This document shows, piece by piece, positions 37,101-45,076 of a DNA stretch of 64,000 nucleotides (positions are counted from its first letter, which is position 1; each line of letters starts with the position of its first letter). A model generated the notes under the pieces. It was not told the DNA's origin, ran no database searches, and was given only the letters and a program-made list of their open reading frames with translations. This DNA is from Streptomyces sp. L2 (lineage in GTDB: Bacteria > Actinomycetota > Actinomycetes > Streptomycetales > Streptomycetaceae). The stretch is from positions 4,154,001 through 4,218,000 of the forward strand of contig NZ_QBDT01000001.1 in NCBI RefSeq assembly GCF_004124325.1, written 5' to 3'. A program made the position numbers and the translations under genes.

Positions 37101-37131
37101 CCGCCGGTTACGGCCGACCCGCTACCGGCGG
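37101..37131 (-). terminator. Hairpin over the stop of the 43-aa peptide gene
   Basis: Arms CCGCCGGT (37101-37108) and ACCGGCGG (37124-37131) with a 15-nt loop. On the minus strand the first arm covers the last Arg codons and the stop of the 43-residue peptide. Weaker than the one after the 38-residue gene; possibly a partial terminator or mRNA stabiliser. Confidence 0.5.
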
Positions 37132-37253
37132 TCCAGGAATTCCTCGCCGTCCATCCTGGCAACCGGGGCGAACCACATGGTGAACGGCTGAGCGACGGGC
37201 TCGTCGAAAAGAGTGGGGGGCTTCTCCATGGACTTGTACGTGTCCTGTGTCAT
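37122..37253 (-). CDS. Putative RiPP precursor peptide, 43 aa
   Basis: 43-residue peptide beginning MTQDTYKSMEKPPTLFDEPV and ending with PFTMWFAPVARMDGEEF followed by LDRR. One Trp, three Arg and three Pro lie in the last 20 residues. It is the best match to the enzymes: Trp for the halogenase, Arg for the arginase, Asp/Arg/Pro for oxygenases. It starts only 2 nt after the 53-residue gene. Where leader and core separate is unknown; no protease gene is in the cluster. The reading frame is intact, with GGGGA upstream of ATG 37253. Confidence 0.7.
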   Translation of the reverse strand: MTQDTYKSMEKPPTLFDEPVAQPFTMWFAPVARMDGEEFLDRR

Positions 37254-37255
37254 GA

Positions 37256-37417
37256 CTAGCTTCCCCAGGTCAGGTCGACCGGCCTGACATGCGTGTCCGG
37301 AGCCGATGCGGTAGTGGGCGCAATGCTCGCGTGGCCGGTGATCGGTGCGGTTCCGAGAATGACGGCGCTCGCCACGACAGCGATAGCGGTAAAGGTTTTG
37401 ATCACAGTCTTCTTCAT
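37256..37417 (-). CDS. Small secreted peptide, 53 aa
   Basis: First gene of the operon. MKKTVIKTF followed by a hydrophobic stretch (TAIAVVASAVILGT) is a clear Sec signal; cleavage near GHA-S would leave about 20 residues ending in THVRPVDLTWGS, which contains Trp, Arg, His and Asp. The RPV tripeptide also occurs in the 38-residue peptide. It might be a third substrate, a secreted immunity peptide, or a helper. ATG 37417 is used; 37432 is possible. It has no obvious homologue. Confidence 0.55.
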   Translation of the reverse strand: MKKTVIKTFTAIAVVASAVILGTAPITGHASIAPTTASAPDTHVRPVDLTWGS

Positions 37418-37575
37418 GCCGGTGGAACCCATCTCCCCTGTCGTTCCGCTCTGTCTTTCGGAACCCCGATCTCGACAAGAGAGAGCTTGGCCGATAATCA
37501 CCCCTTCCGGAAGAGGATCTTGCTGGACGCTCTATGCCATGACCTAGTCCGTCCACCTCCGCACGCTGAGGGTTT

Positions 37576-37629
37576 CGCGGCACGGGACACGCGGTCGTCC
37601 GCGCCTGCCACTGAGCCCGAGCGGTGCCG
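37576..37629 (+). pseudogene. DUF4396 3'-end remnant, right flanking repeat
   Basis: Aligns to 22365-22418 at 47 of 54 positions. Read in the same frame it gives RGTGHAVVRACH then a stop, versus RGKGHAVVHAYH in the intact DUF4396 gene. No upstream similarity remains. It marks either the right junction of the inserted island or the scar of an older copy. Confidence 0.65.
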
Positions 37630-37667
37630 CGTGTGCCGGGAGCGCGGGCGTGGGCGATCCTGGGGCC

Positions 37668-39941
37668 ATGGGTGATCTGCCCGGTCCGCACAAAGCCGGT
37701 CTGCGCAGCGCTGGTCCGCGCAAGGCCGGCTCGCGCAAGGCCGACCCGCGCGAAACCAGCCCGCGCAAGTCCGCTCCGCGCGAAGCCGGCCCGCGCGAAA
37801 CCGGTCCCCGCACAGGCCGCGTGCCCGCCGCGTACGCCGAAGCGGCCCGCCGCTCGGCCCGCGTCACCCTCGCCGGCACCGCCGGCTTCTACCTCTTCCT
37901 CTACGGCCTCGACGCCCCCGTCGGCGCCACCTACGCGGTGTTCGCCGCCGTCTCCCTGGCGGGCCTCTCCCGCATCCCCGGCACCGGGCGGCAGCGCGCC
38001 GCCGTCGTGCTGCGGTCGCTGCCCGCCTGCTGGGTGCTGATCGTGCTGGGCACCTACTTGTCCGTACGGACCTGGAGCGCGGCCGTCGGCATGCTGGTCA
38101 TCGGCTTCTCGCTGGCCTTCGTCGCCGTGGGCGGCCCGCGCCCGGCGGGAGCGGCGCCCGGCCTGCAGCTGATGTACATCCTGCCCTGCTTCCCGCCCTA
38201 CGACCCCGGCGCCCTCGGTGAGCGGCTGACCGGCGCGACCACCGGCATCCTGCTCCTCGTCCTGGCCGAGGCGTTCCTGTTCCCCGAACCGCCGGCCGTG
38301 CCCTACCGGGAGCTGGCCGCCCGCGCCGCCGACCTGGCACGGACGTGCGCCGGCGAGCTGGCCGGGGAGCCGTACGCCCTCTCCGAGGACTCCGCGCGGG
38401 CCACGCGGGAGGCGAGCACGGGGCTGCGGGCATCCAAGGTGCCGCCCGCCGACCGCCCGGCCGGGCCGAGCGTGCGCCAGCGGGCCCTCGCCCAGACCGG
38501 GCTGGCCGCCCGCACCCTGCTCGGCGCACTGCGGAACCTGCCACCCGGCCACGCCGCCACCGGCCCCGGACCCGACCTCCTGCGGGCGGTGGCCATCGCG
38601 GCGGCCGAGACCGCGGACCTGCTGCGCGGGGCCGAGCCCCGCCGGGAGGCGCACGAGAACCTGCTGCGGGCCCGCGCGGCCCTGCTCGCCGGCCGGGACG
38701 AGGGGGACGCTCCGGAGGAACTGCGCCGCGACGCCGCCGTGCTGGAGGTGGCGGACGCCGCGCTCGCGATGTCGACCGCCGCCGACCTCGCCGTACGGGG
38801 GCGGGAGGCCGCGACGATGGCGGCGCCGGGCCGGTTCTGGTACACCGACGTGTGGGCGCCGCGCCTGTGGTGGCGGCGGCTCGCCGGGCACGCCGGGAGC
38901 AGGTCGGTGTTCTTCCAGAACGCGGTGCGGATCAGCCTGGCGCTGGCGGCGACCCGGGTGATCGCCGGGGTGGACACCCTGCCGCACGGGTTCTGGGCGC
39001 TGCTGGCGACCCTGACCCTGACGCGTACGACCGTCGGCGAGACCCGGTCCGCCATGCGGCCCGCCCTCCTCGGCACCCTGATCGGCGCGCTCGTCGCCGC
39101 CGCGCTGCTGACCCTGGCCGGCTCCGACACCGTCGTCTACGCGGCGATCCTGCCCCCGCTGATGCTGGCCGCGTTCACGCTCGGCCCGGTCAAGGGGGTG
39201 GGCTGGGCGCAGGGCCTGTTCACGGTGGTGGTCGCCCTGCTGTTCGCCCAGCTGTCGCCGGCGACCTGGCAGATCGCCGGGTTCCGGGTGCTGGAGGTGC
39301 TGGCCGGCAGCGCGGTCGGCGCCGTCTTCGGGCTGCTGGCCTGGCCCCGGGGCGCCCACGACGAGCTACGGCGGGCAGGGGCCGTACTGCTGCGCAGTGC
39401 GGCGGAGGTCGTGGTCGCCACCACGGCGCGCCTCGCCGTCGGCGGCACGCGGGAGCCGACCGCCACCGCGCCGGGTCACCGCTCGCTGAACCACGCCCTC
39501 GTGCTGGCCGAGTCGGCGTACGCGCAGTACCAGAGCGAACCCAAGGGCATGCGCGCCGGGGACGACGCCCCCGACTGGTCGGCCGTGCTCATCGTCGGAC
39601 ACCACGCCCTGTGGGGAGCGGACCGCCTGCTGCTGCCGCCCGAGCGGTCCGTCGTACCGCCCCTGGGCGCGACAGCGGCGGCGGCGCTGGACCGGCTCGG
39701 CGACCGGGTGGCCGGCCGGATGCTGCTGGTCTCCGCCCGCACCGACCCGACCGACGACACCCCGGAGCCCCCGGTACCCCTGCGGGACCCAGCCTTCGAC
39801 GGCTTCATGGCCCAGCCCGACGGAGCACCCCGCCGCTACTACGCGGCAGCGGCCTGGCTGGACTCCCTCCTCACCGGCCTGGAACGCATCACGACGGACA
39901 GCCCAAGCCCGGCCGTCATCACCAAACCCGCCGACGCCTGA
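37668..39941 (+). CDS. FUSC-family membrane protein
   Basis: 757-residue protein with two sets of membrane helices (residues about 65-170 and 430-560) separated by cytoplasmic domains, typical of FUSC/aromatic-acid-exporter-like proteins. The N-terminus contains about eight basic/acidic pentapeptide repeats of pattern xGPR(K/E), from KAGLR to ETGPR, encoded by 15-bp repeats. ATG 37668 chosen; GTG 37650 is 18 bp upstream. It may export toxic compounds. It follows the right edge of the island. Confidence 0.85.
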   Translation: MGDLPGPHKAGLRSAGPRKAGSRKADPRETSPRKSAPREAGPRETGPRTGRVPAAYAEAARRSARVTLAGTAGFYLFLYGLDAPVGATYAVFAAVSLAGLSRIPGTGRQRAAVVLRSLPACWVLIVLGTYLSVRTWSAAVGMLVIGFSLAFVAVGGPRPAGAAPGLQLMYILPCFPPYDPGALGERLTGATTGILLLVLAEAFLFPEPPAVPYRELAARAADLARTCAGELAGEPYALSEDSARATREASTGLRASKVPPADRPAGPSVRQRALAQTGLAARTLLGALRNLPPGHAATGPGPDLLRAVAIAAAETADLLRGAEPRREAHENLLRARAALLAGRDEGDAPEELRRDAAVLEVADAALAMSTAADLAVRGREAATMAAPGRFWYTDVWAPRLWWRRLAGHAGSRSVFFQNAVRISLALAATRVIAGVDTLPHGFWALLATLTLTRTTVGETRSAMRPALLGTLIGALVAAALLTLAGSDTVVYAAILPPLMLAAFTLGPVKGVGWAQGLFTVVVALLFAQLSPATWQIAGFRVLEVLAGSAVGAVFGLLAWPRGAHDELRRAGAVLLRSAAEVVVATTARLAVGGTREPTATAPGHRSLNHALVLAESAYAQYQSEPKGMRAGDDAPDWSAVLIVGHHALWGADRLLLPPERSVVPPLGATAAAALDRLGDRVAGRMLLVSARTDPTDDTPEPPVPLRDPAFDGFMAQPDGAPRRYYAAAAWLDSLLTGLERITTDSPSPAVITKPADA

Positions 39942-39960
39942 CGCGACCCGCCCCCGCCGT

Positions 39961-41247
39961 TCACTCCACCGGGTCGGCCTTCGCCCAGGCCGAGCCGTCG
40001 TAGAAGTAGGCGGGGTCGTTCTTGAGGCCGGCGGTGCGGAAGGGCCTGCCGTGGTCGTCGACGCGCAGGGTGCCCTGGCGGTCGCCGCAGCTCCAGACCA
40101 GTTGGAGGTACCAGCTGACGACGCGGTCCGAGGTGTGCGCGTCCACGTCGAGGACCTGCGGGTCGTGGGTGGAGATCTGGTACGGGAAGTTGGTCGTGGG
40201 CGTCTTCCGGGCCCCTTCGAGGCCGGGCGCCGGCTTCGCGCGGGGTACCGGTACGTCGAGGTCCACGGCGAACGACGCCGGGGTCAGCCCGCCGCCGCAG
40301 CCGGAGCCCGGCGTGTAGGCGTTCTGCTTCGGCGCCGGGGTGCTGCTCACCACCCGCACGTACAGCGCGTGCAGCACCACCGGCTGCCCGTGCATGCTCT
40401 GCGCGGTCAACTGGAGCCGCAGATGCCCGCCCGGAATCCCGCCGAGCGCGGCCGCCCACGCGTTCGTCTCCTGGAGCGACGGCGGCGGCGGGACCTTGTC
40501 CGGAGTCTGCGGCAGCGCGAACCACTGCCCGCACTGCGTGTCCCAGTTGTCCGACAGCACGCTCACCTGCACCGGCGGTGCGCCGCCGCCGTCCTTCACC
40601 GGCGCCTTCGACGCGGCCCGGCCCGCCTCGGGCGCGGTGCCGCCACTCTTCCGGGAGGCGTGCGCTGAGGGGGACGCCGACGGCGTGCCGGACGCGGTGG
40701 CCTCCGCCGACCGCGCCGACGGGGTTCCCGCCGCGCTGACGTCGGCCACCCCCTGCCGGTGCGCCGCCGTCGGCCGGCCGCCGTCGGCCCCGAATCCCGC
40801 GTGCAGCCCCAGCGGCAGCGCTACGGCGAGGGCGGCGACGCCGCTGAGGAGGGCGGCGGCCTTGGTACGGCGGGGGCGGCGGGGGCGTTGCGGGTCCGGG
40901 TCCGGTTCCGCGCCCGGGTCCGGGACCGCACCCTCGGGGGTGGCCGAAGGTTCCTGTACCTCGGGTTCGGCCGGTGCCTCCGATGCCGGACGGCCGGGCT
41001 CGCGGCGGACCGAGTCCGCGAGGAGCCAGCGCCGGTGCAGCGCTGTCAGCTCTTCCCGAGTCGCCCCGCACAGCCGGGCGAACCGTTCCACCGGGCCGAA
41101 CTCGGTCGGCACGGCCGCGCCGTGGCAGTAGCGGTGCAGCGTGGAGGTGCTGACGTTCATCCGGGTGGCGAGTGAGCCGTAGGTGCGCCCCGACCGCTCC
41201 TTCAGCTCGCGCAGCGCGTGTGCGAAATCCTCGACGTGCGTGGTCAT
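39961..41247 (-). CDS. XRE-type HTH membrane-anchored protein
   Basis: 428-residue protein. The N-terminal HTH (LRELKERSGRTYGSLATRMNVSTSTLHRYCHGAAVPTEFG) is of a kind common in Streptomyces. It is followed by a Pro/Glu-rich linker, one membrane helix (LLSGVAALAVALPLGLHAG) and a Ser/Ala-rich external stalk plus a C-terminal domain with a WDTQCGQWF and a CGGGL motif. Thus DNA-binding inside and a sensor domain outside. Function unknown. Confidence 0.85.
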   Translation of the reverse strand: MTTHVEDFAHALRELKERSGRTYGSLATRMNVSTSTLHRYCHGAAVPTEFGPVERFARLCGATREELTALHRRWLLADSVRREPGRPASEAPAEPEVQEPSATPEGAVPDPGAEPDPDPQRPRRPRRTKAAALLSGVAALAVALPLGLHAGFGADGGRPTAAHRQGVADVSAAGTPSARSAEATASGTPSASPSAHASRKSGGTAPEAGRAASKAPVKDGGGAPPVQVSVLSDNWDTQCGQWFALPQTPDKVPPPPSLQETNAWAAALGGIPGGHLRLQLTAQSMHGQPVVLHALYVRVVSSTPAPKQNAYTPGSGCGGGLTPASFAVDLDVPVPRAKPAPGLEGARKTPTTNFPYQISTHDPQVLDVDAHTSDRVVSWYLQLVWSCGDRQGTLRVDDHGRPFRTAGLKNDPAYFYDGSAWAKADPVE

Positions 41248-41416
41248 TCCATCCCCCTCCGCGTCCCGGAATCACGTTCCAGGCAGCCTCATTCTCGCAG
41301 CTCAGATGGGTGGAACGGTTTCACTGTCCCCACCTGTGGCGAGACTGTGGCAAGCGGGACGGGGCAGCCCGCACAGTTGCGGCATCCCAATCGATCACCT
41401 CGGAAGGTGCACCGAC

Positions 41417-42181
41417 ATGTCCGTGAAGACCGCCCTCTCCTCCGCCGTCGTCCTGCTCGCCGGTACGGTCGCCCTCACCGCGTGCGGCGGGTCCGCCGAC
41501 GCCGCGGGCACCCCGGCTACGGGCGGCCAGAAGACGCACGCCGCCGCCTCCACCCCGGGCGGCGCCAAGCCCACCCACTCGGCCCCGGCCAAGAATGTCT
41601 CGAAGGCGTCGGTGAAGGAGGCCGCGCACGGCAACGCCGGCGGCACCAGCACCTCGCACCGGGCCGCCTCCGCCCACCGCCGCTCCGGCGGCGGCCACGC
41701 CACCAGCGACAGCTGGGCCTGGACCCACCCCTGCACCAGCCGCGGCATCTCCGTGCACGTGGTCCGCCGGTCCGGCGCGCCCTCGCAGCGGGTCATCGAG
41801 GTCCGCAACCTCGGCTCCGACTCGTGCGGCCTGAGCTACTTCCCGCTGGTCAGCATCGACGACTCGCACGCTGCGAACGGCGGCACGGTCGTCAAGCCGC
41901 TCATCCCGGGCGGCCTCGGCGGCGCCCCCGCCTACCCGGTGTACGCCGGCCGCACCGCGTACGCGGTCATCGACCTCGACCCGAGCGGCGCGACCACGGG
42001 CACCGTGCCGGGCATGGACGAGCTGAACGTCCTCGCCAACGGCGACCACATGTCCAACGCCGAGACCCTGAACTTCTCCCTCGGCTCCGGCGCGCACGTC
42101 AAGAAGCCCAAGCTGGGGCTCTACCGCTCGACGGTCGCGGACGCCGTCACCTCGATGCGGAGCGCGGACACCCAGTCCTGA
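41417..42181 (+). CDS. DUF4232-like lipoprotein
   Basis: 254-residue exported protein. Signal MSVKTALSSAVVLLAGTVAL then LTACGG lipobox, then a low-complexity Ala/Ser/His linker and a C-terminal domain of DUF4232 type (WTHPCTSRGISVHVVRRSGA ... VIEVRNLGSDSCGLSYFPLV). Two Cys likely form a disulfide. The 3' end overlaps the convergent DUF397 gene by 35 bp. Confidence 0.82.
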   Translation: MSVKTALSSAVVLLAGTVALTACGGSADAAGTPATGGQKTHAAASTPGGAKPTHSAPAKNVSKASVKEAAHGNAGGTSTSHRAASAHRRSGGGHATSDSWAWTHPCTSRGISVHVVRRSGAPSQRVIEVRNLGSDSCGLSYFPLVSIDDSHAANGGTVVKPLIPGGLGGAPAYPVYAGRTAYAVIDLDPSGATTGTVPGMDELNVLANGDHMSNAETLNFSLGSGAHVKKPKLGLYRSTVADAVTSMRSADTQS

Positions 42182-42443
42182 CCCCCGCCACGAACGCCGC
42201 CCAGGCCCCCGCCCCGAACAGGAGGGCGCCTCGGGCGGCGTCCTTACTGTCCCGCACCGGAACGAGGGAGGGGACGCCGTCGGAGACTTCGAGGCAGTTG
42301 CCGCCGTCCTGGTTGCTGTAGCTGCTCTTGCGCCAGGCGGCGGTGTCGAGGAGGTCGTCGGTGACTTCCAGACACTGGCCGCCGTCCTGGTTGCTGTAAC
42401 TGCTCTTGCGCCATGTCACGCTGCTCAGGTCGATGGCTCGCAT
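42147..42443 (-). CDS. DUF397 protein with two tandem domains
   Basis: 98-residue protein with two copies of the DUF397 motif, VTWRKSSYSNQDGG and AAWRKSSYSNQDGG, each followed by LEVxD. DUF397 proteins are typically one-domain partners of Scr1-type XRE regulators, often acting in development. It overlaps the regulator gene by 19 bp. The C-terminus adds a hydrophobic tail (ALLFGAGAWAAFVAGV), possibly read-through of the ancestral stop. Confidence 0.82.
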   Translation of the reverse strand: MRAIDLSSVTWRKSSYSNQDGGQCLEVTDDLLDTAAWRKSSYSNQDGGNCLEVSDGVPSLVPVRDSKDAARGALLFGAGAWAAFVAGVRTGCPRSASR

Positions 42444-43267
42444 GACGCTTCCTCCAACATCCGCCCGATGAACTGCCGCGATTCGCCCGGAGACAACGCC
42501 GAATCGCGTACACGATCGTATCGGAGCTGAAGCCGCTCAACGGCCGCTGATTCCTGGGCCAGTTCACCGGAGTAGCCGGTCTCGACCCAGGCCACGGTCT
42601 GCCCGCTCGCGTCCCGCAGGAACATCGTGTCGGTGTTCGTGAGGCCGAGGAGACCCGCCGAGAACGGCAGCACCTGGATGGTGACGTTGTGCCGGTTTCC
42701 CATGAGTTGCAGGTGTTGTAGCTGCGCTCGCCACTGACCGGGCTCCTGAAGCGGCGTGCGCAGCACCCCTTCGGAGAGAATCGTGCGGAATTGCGGAGCG
42801 TCCTCAGCCAGCAGCAACGCCTGACGCCCCACCCGCGCCTCGACCTGCGCGTCCAGATCCTCAGCCCTGAGCCCGCCGACGCTGAGCAACTCACGTGCGT
42901 ATCCCGGTGTTTGCAGTACGCCCGGCAGATTGCACGTGGCGTAGTGCCACATACTCACCGCCTCGGCCTCCAGCGACATGTACCGGCGGTACCGCTCCCG
43001 GAACTGCGTAGGGTCCGCCATCGCCAGCTCCCACAGGGCCAGCAGCAGACCCGGAGTCCCGTAGTACTGGTCGAGTGCCTGGACGATCTCGGGACTGCCC
43101 AGGGAGTGGCCGTTCTCCATCTTCCCGAACTGGGACGGGTCCCAGCCGACCACTCTCGCCAACTCCCGGAGGGACACCCCTTTCTCCGACCGGAGTAACC
43201 GCAGCTCCTCCGCGAACCGCTGTCGTGGCTCCTGACTGCGCCCCGTGATCACCCGCCTCGGCGGCAT
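42425..43267 (-). CDS. XRE regulator with DUF5753 (Scr1 type)
   Basis: 280-residue regulator: HTH (EELRLLRSEKGVSLRELARVVGWDPSQFGKMENG) and the long DUF5753 C-terminal domain (EAVSMWHYATCNLPGVLQTPGYARELL ... NVTIQVLPF). This family works with a DUF397 protein downstream, as here, and often regulates development or antibiotics in Streptomyces. Divergent from the small gene at 43456 across 188 bp. Confidence 0.88.
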   Translation of the reverse strand: MPPRRVITGRSQEPRQRFAEELRLLRSEKGVSLRELARVVGWDPSQFGKMENGHSLGSPEIVQALDQYYGTPGLLLALWELAMADPTQFRERYRRYMSLEAEAVSMWHYATCNLPGVLQTPGYARELLSVGGLRAEDLDAQVEARVGRQALLLAEDAPQFRTILSEGVLRTPLQEPGQWRAQLQHLQLMGNRHNVTIQVLPFSAGLLGLTNTDTMFLRDASGQTVAWVETGYSGELAQESAAVERLQLRYDRVRDSALSPGESRQFIGRMLEEASCEPST

Positions 43268-43455
43268 CGCATCCTCCGCTCAACCCTGTGGAACAGCCTG
43301 TGGAATTTGTGGAACTAGCGCCGACCTCCGGCGAAGCACCCCTCCTCGGCGGCGTGCCGACCCCGCTCATGGGCCATGCTCCTGGTGACCCGGCAAGCAC
43401 ACAGAGTAGTGCAATTGCCGTATTTCAGGGAGAAGTTGGGAAAAGGAGCACAATC

Positions 43456-43845
43456 ATGCAGGCCGAACCCGGAACGCTGTTCTACGACCCCGCCACCGAC
43501 CGGGTCGGGGAGTACCGGGACCGCGTCGGGTCGTACGTCATGCTGCGGCCGGTCGGCGGGGGAGTGGAGTGGGAGGCCGATCCGGAGGCGCTGCGGCCGG
43601 CGACGGACCGGGAGCGGCTCAGTGCCGGGGTGCGGGCGGTCAACGAGCGTGCGGCGGGTGCGCCGGGGATGGCGCTGCCGCTGCCCGGTGATCCGAGCCG
43701 GGCCCCGCGGCCCGTGCCGGGCTGCGGCCGCTGTGCCGAGCTGGTGGAGCGCAGGGAGGCCGCGCGGGCGTCGTACGACCGGAGTGCCGAGACCGACGCG
43801 AACGTGCTGTTGCGGCAGCACCAGGGCAGCCGGCACCGGGCCTGA
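43456..43845 (+). CDS. Small hypothetical protein beside Scr1 gene
   Basis: 129-residue protein (GTLFYDPATDRVGEYRDRVGSYVMLRPVGGGVEWEADPEALRPAT ... GCGRCAELVERREAARASYDRS). A CGRC motif lies near residue 95. Such proteins are commonly found beside Scr1/DUF397 pairs in Streptomyces and may be part of the same module; function unknown. RBS AAGGAG precedes ATG 43456. Confidence 0.72.
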   Translation: MQAEPGTLFYDPATDRVGEYRDRVGSYVMLRPVGGGVEWEADPEALRPATDRERLSAGVRAVNERAAGAPGMALPLPGDPSRAPRPVPGCGRCAELVERREAARASYDRSAETDANVLLRQHQGSRHRA

Positions 43846-43950
43846 ACTACCCGTCGGTCACAAGTGGTCGACAAAACTCCGGTGGGTCTTTGCCGCAGGG
43901 TTACGGTGGGTCCGCTGACCGCCGACCGGCCACGTGGGGGACCAAGAGCA

Positions 43951-44688
43951 ATGCGCGCGCTTCGTATATCGCTGATCATCGTCGTGATCCTGGGCGGACT
44001 CTTCGTGCTCGCGGACCGCATCGCCGTGCACTTCGCGGAGGGCGAGGCCGCGGACAAGCTGAAGTCGACGGAGAACCTCGCCTCGACGCCGGACGTGGAC
44101 ATCAAGGGGTTCCCGTTCCTGACCCAGGTCGCGGGCGGCACCCTGGACGACGTCGAGGTCGGCATCGACGACTACGAGGCCGCCACCGGCACGGCGGGCG
44201 AGACGATCCGCATCGACCACCTGAAGGCCGACATGAAGAGCGTCGACTTCTCCAGTGACTACAGCTCGGCCACCGCCGCGAGCGCGACCGGTACCGCGAC
44301 GATCGGGTACGACGACCTGATGAAGGCCGCGAAGTTCCGGCAGACCGAGGTCGCGCCCGGGGTGCTGGCCCAGGTGGTCGGGCTGTCGGACGGGGGCCAC
44401 GGGAAGATCAAGGTGGCGGTGGAGTTCGAGATCCAGGCCCTGCACGTGAAGAGGACGGTGCCGGTCCTCAGCTCGGTGTCGGTGGCGAACAACAAGGTCA
44501 GCGTGCGCGCCGACGACCTCCCGCAGGTGGCCGGCGCGGCCCTGGCCGAGGGCAAGGTCCGCCAGATCACCGACTTCCAGCAGGCCATCGACCGGCTGCC
44601 CGGCGGGATCAAGCTGGACAGTGTGCAGGCGGCCGAGGACGGCGTCGACATCACCGTCAAGGGCACCGACGTCAAGCTGGCCGGATAG
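43951..44688 (+). CDS. DUF2993 exported/membrane protein
   Basis: 245-residue protein with a single N-terminal membrane segment (LRISLIIVVILGGLFVLADRI) and an external domain of DUF2993 type (DIKGFPFLTQVAGGTLDDVEVGID ... DGVDITVKGTDV). These LmeA-like proteins are linked to envelope glycolipid biology in actinobacteria. It ends 193 bp before the cysA leader. Confidence 0.85.
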   Translation: MRALRISLIIVVILGGLFVLADRIAVHFAEGEAADKLKSTENLASTPDVDIKGFPFLTQVAGGTLDDVEVGIDDYEAATGTAGETIRIDHLKADMKSVDFSSDYSSATAASATGTATIGYDDLMKAAKFRQTEVAPGVLAQVVGLSDGGHGKIKVAVEFEIQALHVKRTVPVLSSVSVANNKVSVRADDLPQVAGAALAEGKVRQITDFQQAIDRLPGGIKLDSVQAAEDGVDITVKGTDVKLAG

Positions 44689-44881
44689 GGCCTGCGCAGG
44701 GGCCGAAGTCCGACAGGCGAGACGGGGGAGTCCGGCTCGTAGATGCGGGGGACGGTACAGGCGGGCGGGAGCCGCGTGAACACGGGCCGGACGGCCCTCC
44801 CGTCCCGCCATGTGGACCATCGCGTCTCAGGATGCGACACACCGGTGACATGTCCGCCCGGACATCCCTACGATCGAGCCT

Positions 44882-44962
44882 ATGAAGCGACAGGCGGATC
44901 TCACGAAGCGGCGGGCAGTCGACCTGTGCCGCGTCGCCGCCATGCTCTGTCGCCGGTTCTGA
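44882..44962 (+). CDS. Cysteine-containing leader peptide before cysA
   Basis: 26-residue ORF, start MKRQADLTKRRAVDL, end VDLCRVAAMLCRRF. It is located 114 nt upstream of the thiosulfate sulfurtransferase gene. Short peptides with VDLCRVAAxLCR sequences are recognised as leader peptides for sulfur genes in Streptomyces, thought to couple Cys availability to expression. Two Cys codons lie at residues 16 and 23. Confidence 0.8.
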   Translation: MKRQADLTKRRAVDLCRVAAMLCRRF

Positions 44963-45076
44963 GCGGACCGCTCCGCGTCCGCGTTCACCACCCTGCCCCG
45001 CTCGGGCACCCGTGCGCACTGAAGCACGCCCTCGCACTCGCACACGCCCCGCCGCAACTGCCCCGGAGGAGAAAGC

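Noticed and set aside
36839..37253. Lanthipeptide or lasso precursor
   Set aside because: No Ser/Thr/Cys-rich core, and no LanB/C/M/K, asparagine-synthetase or transglutaminase-like protein in the cluster.
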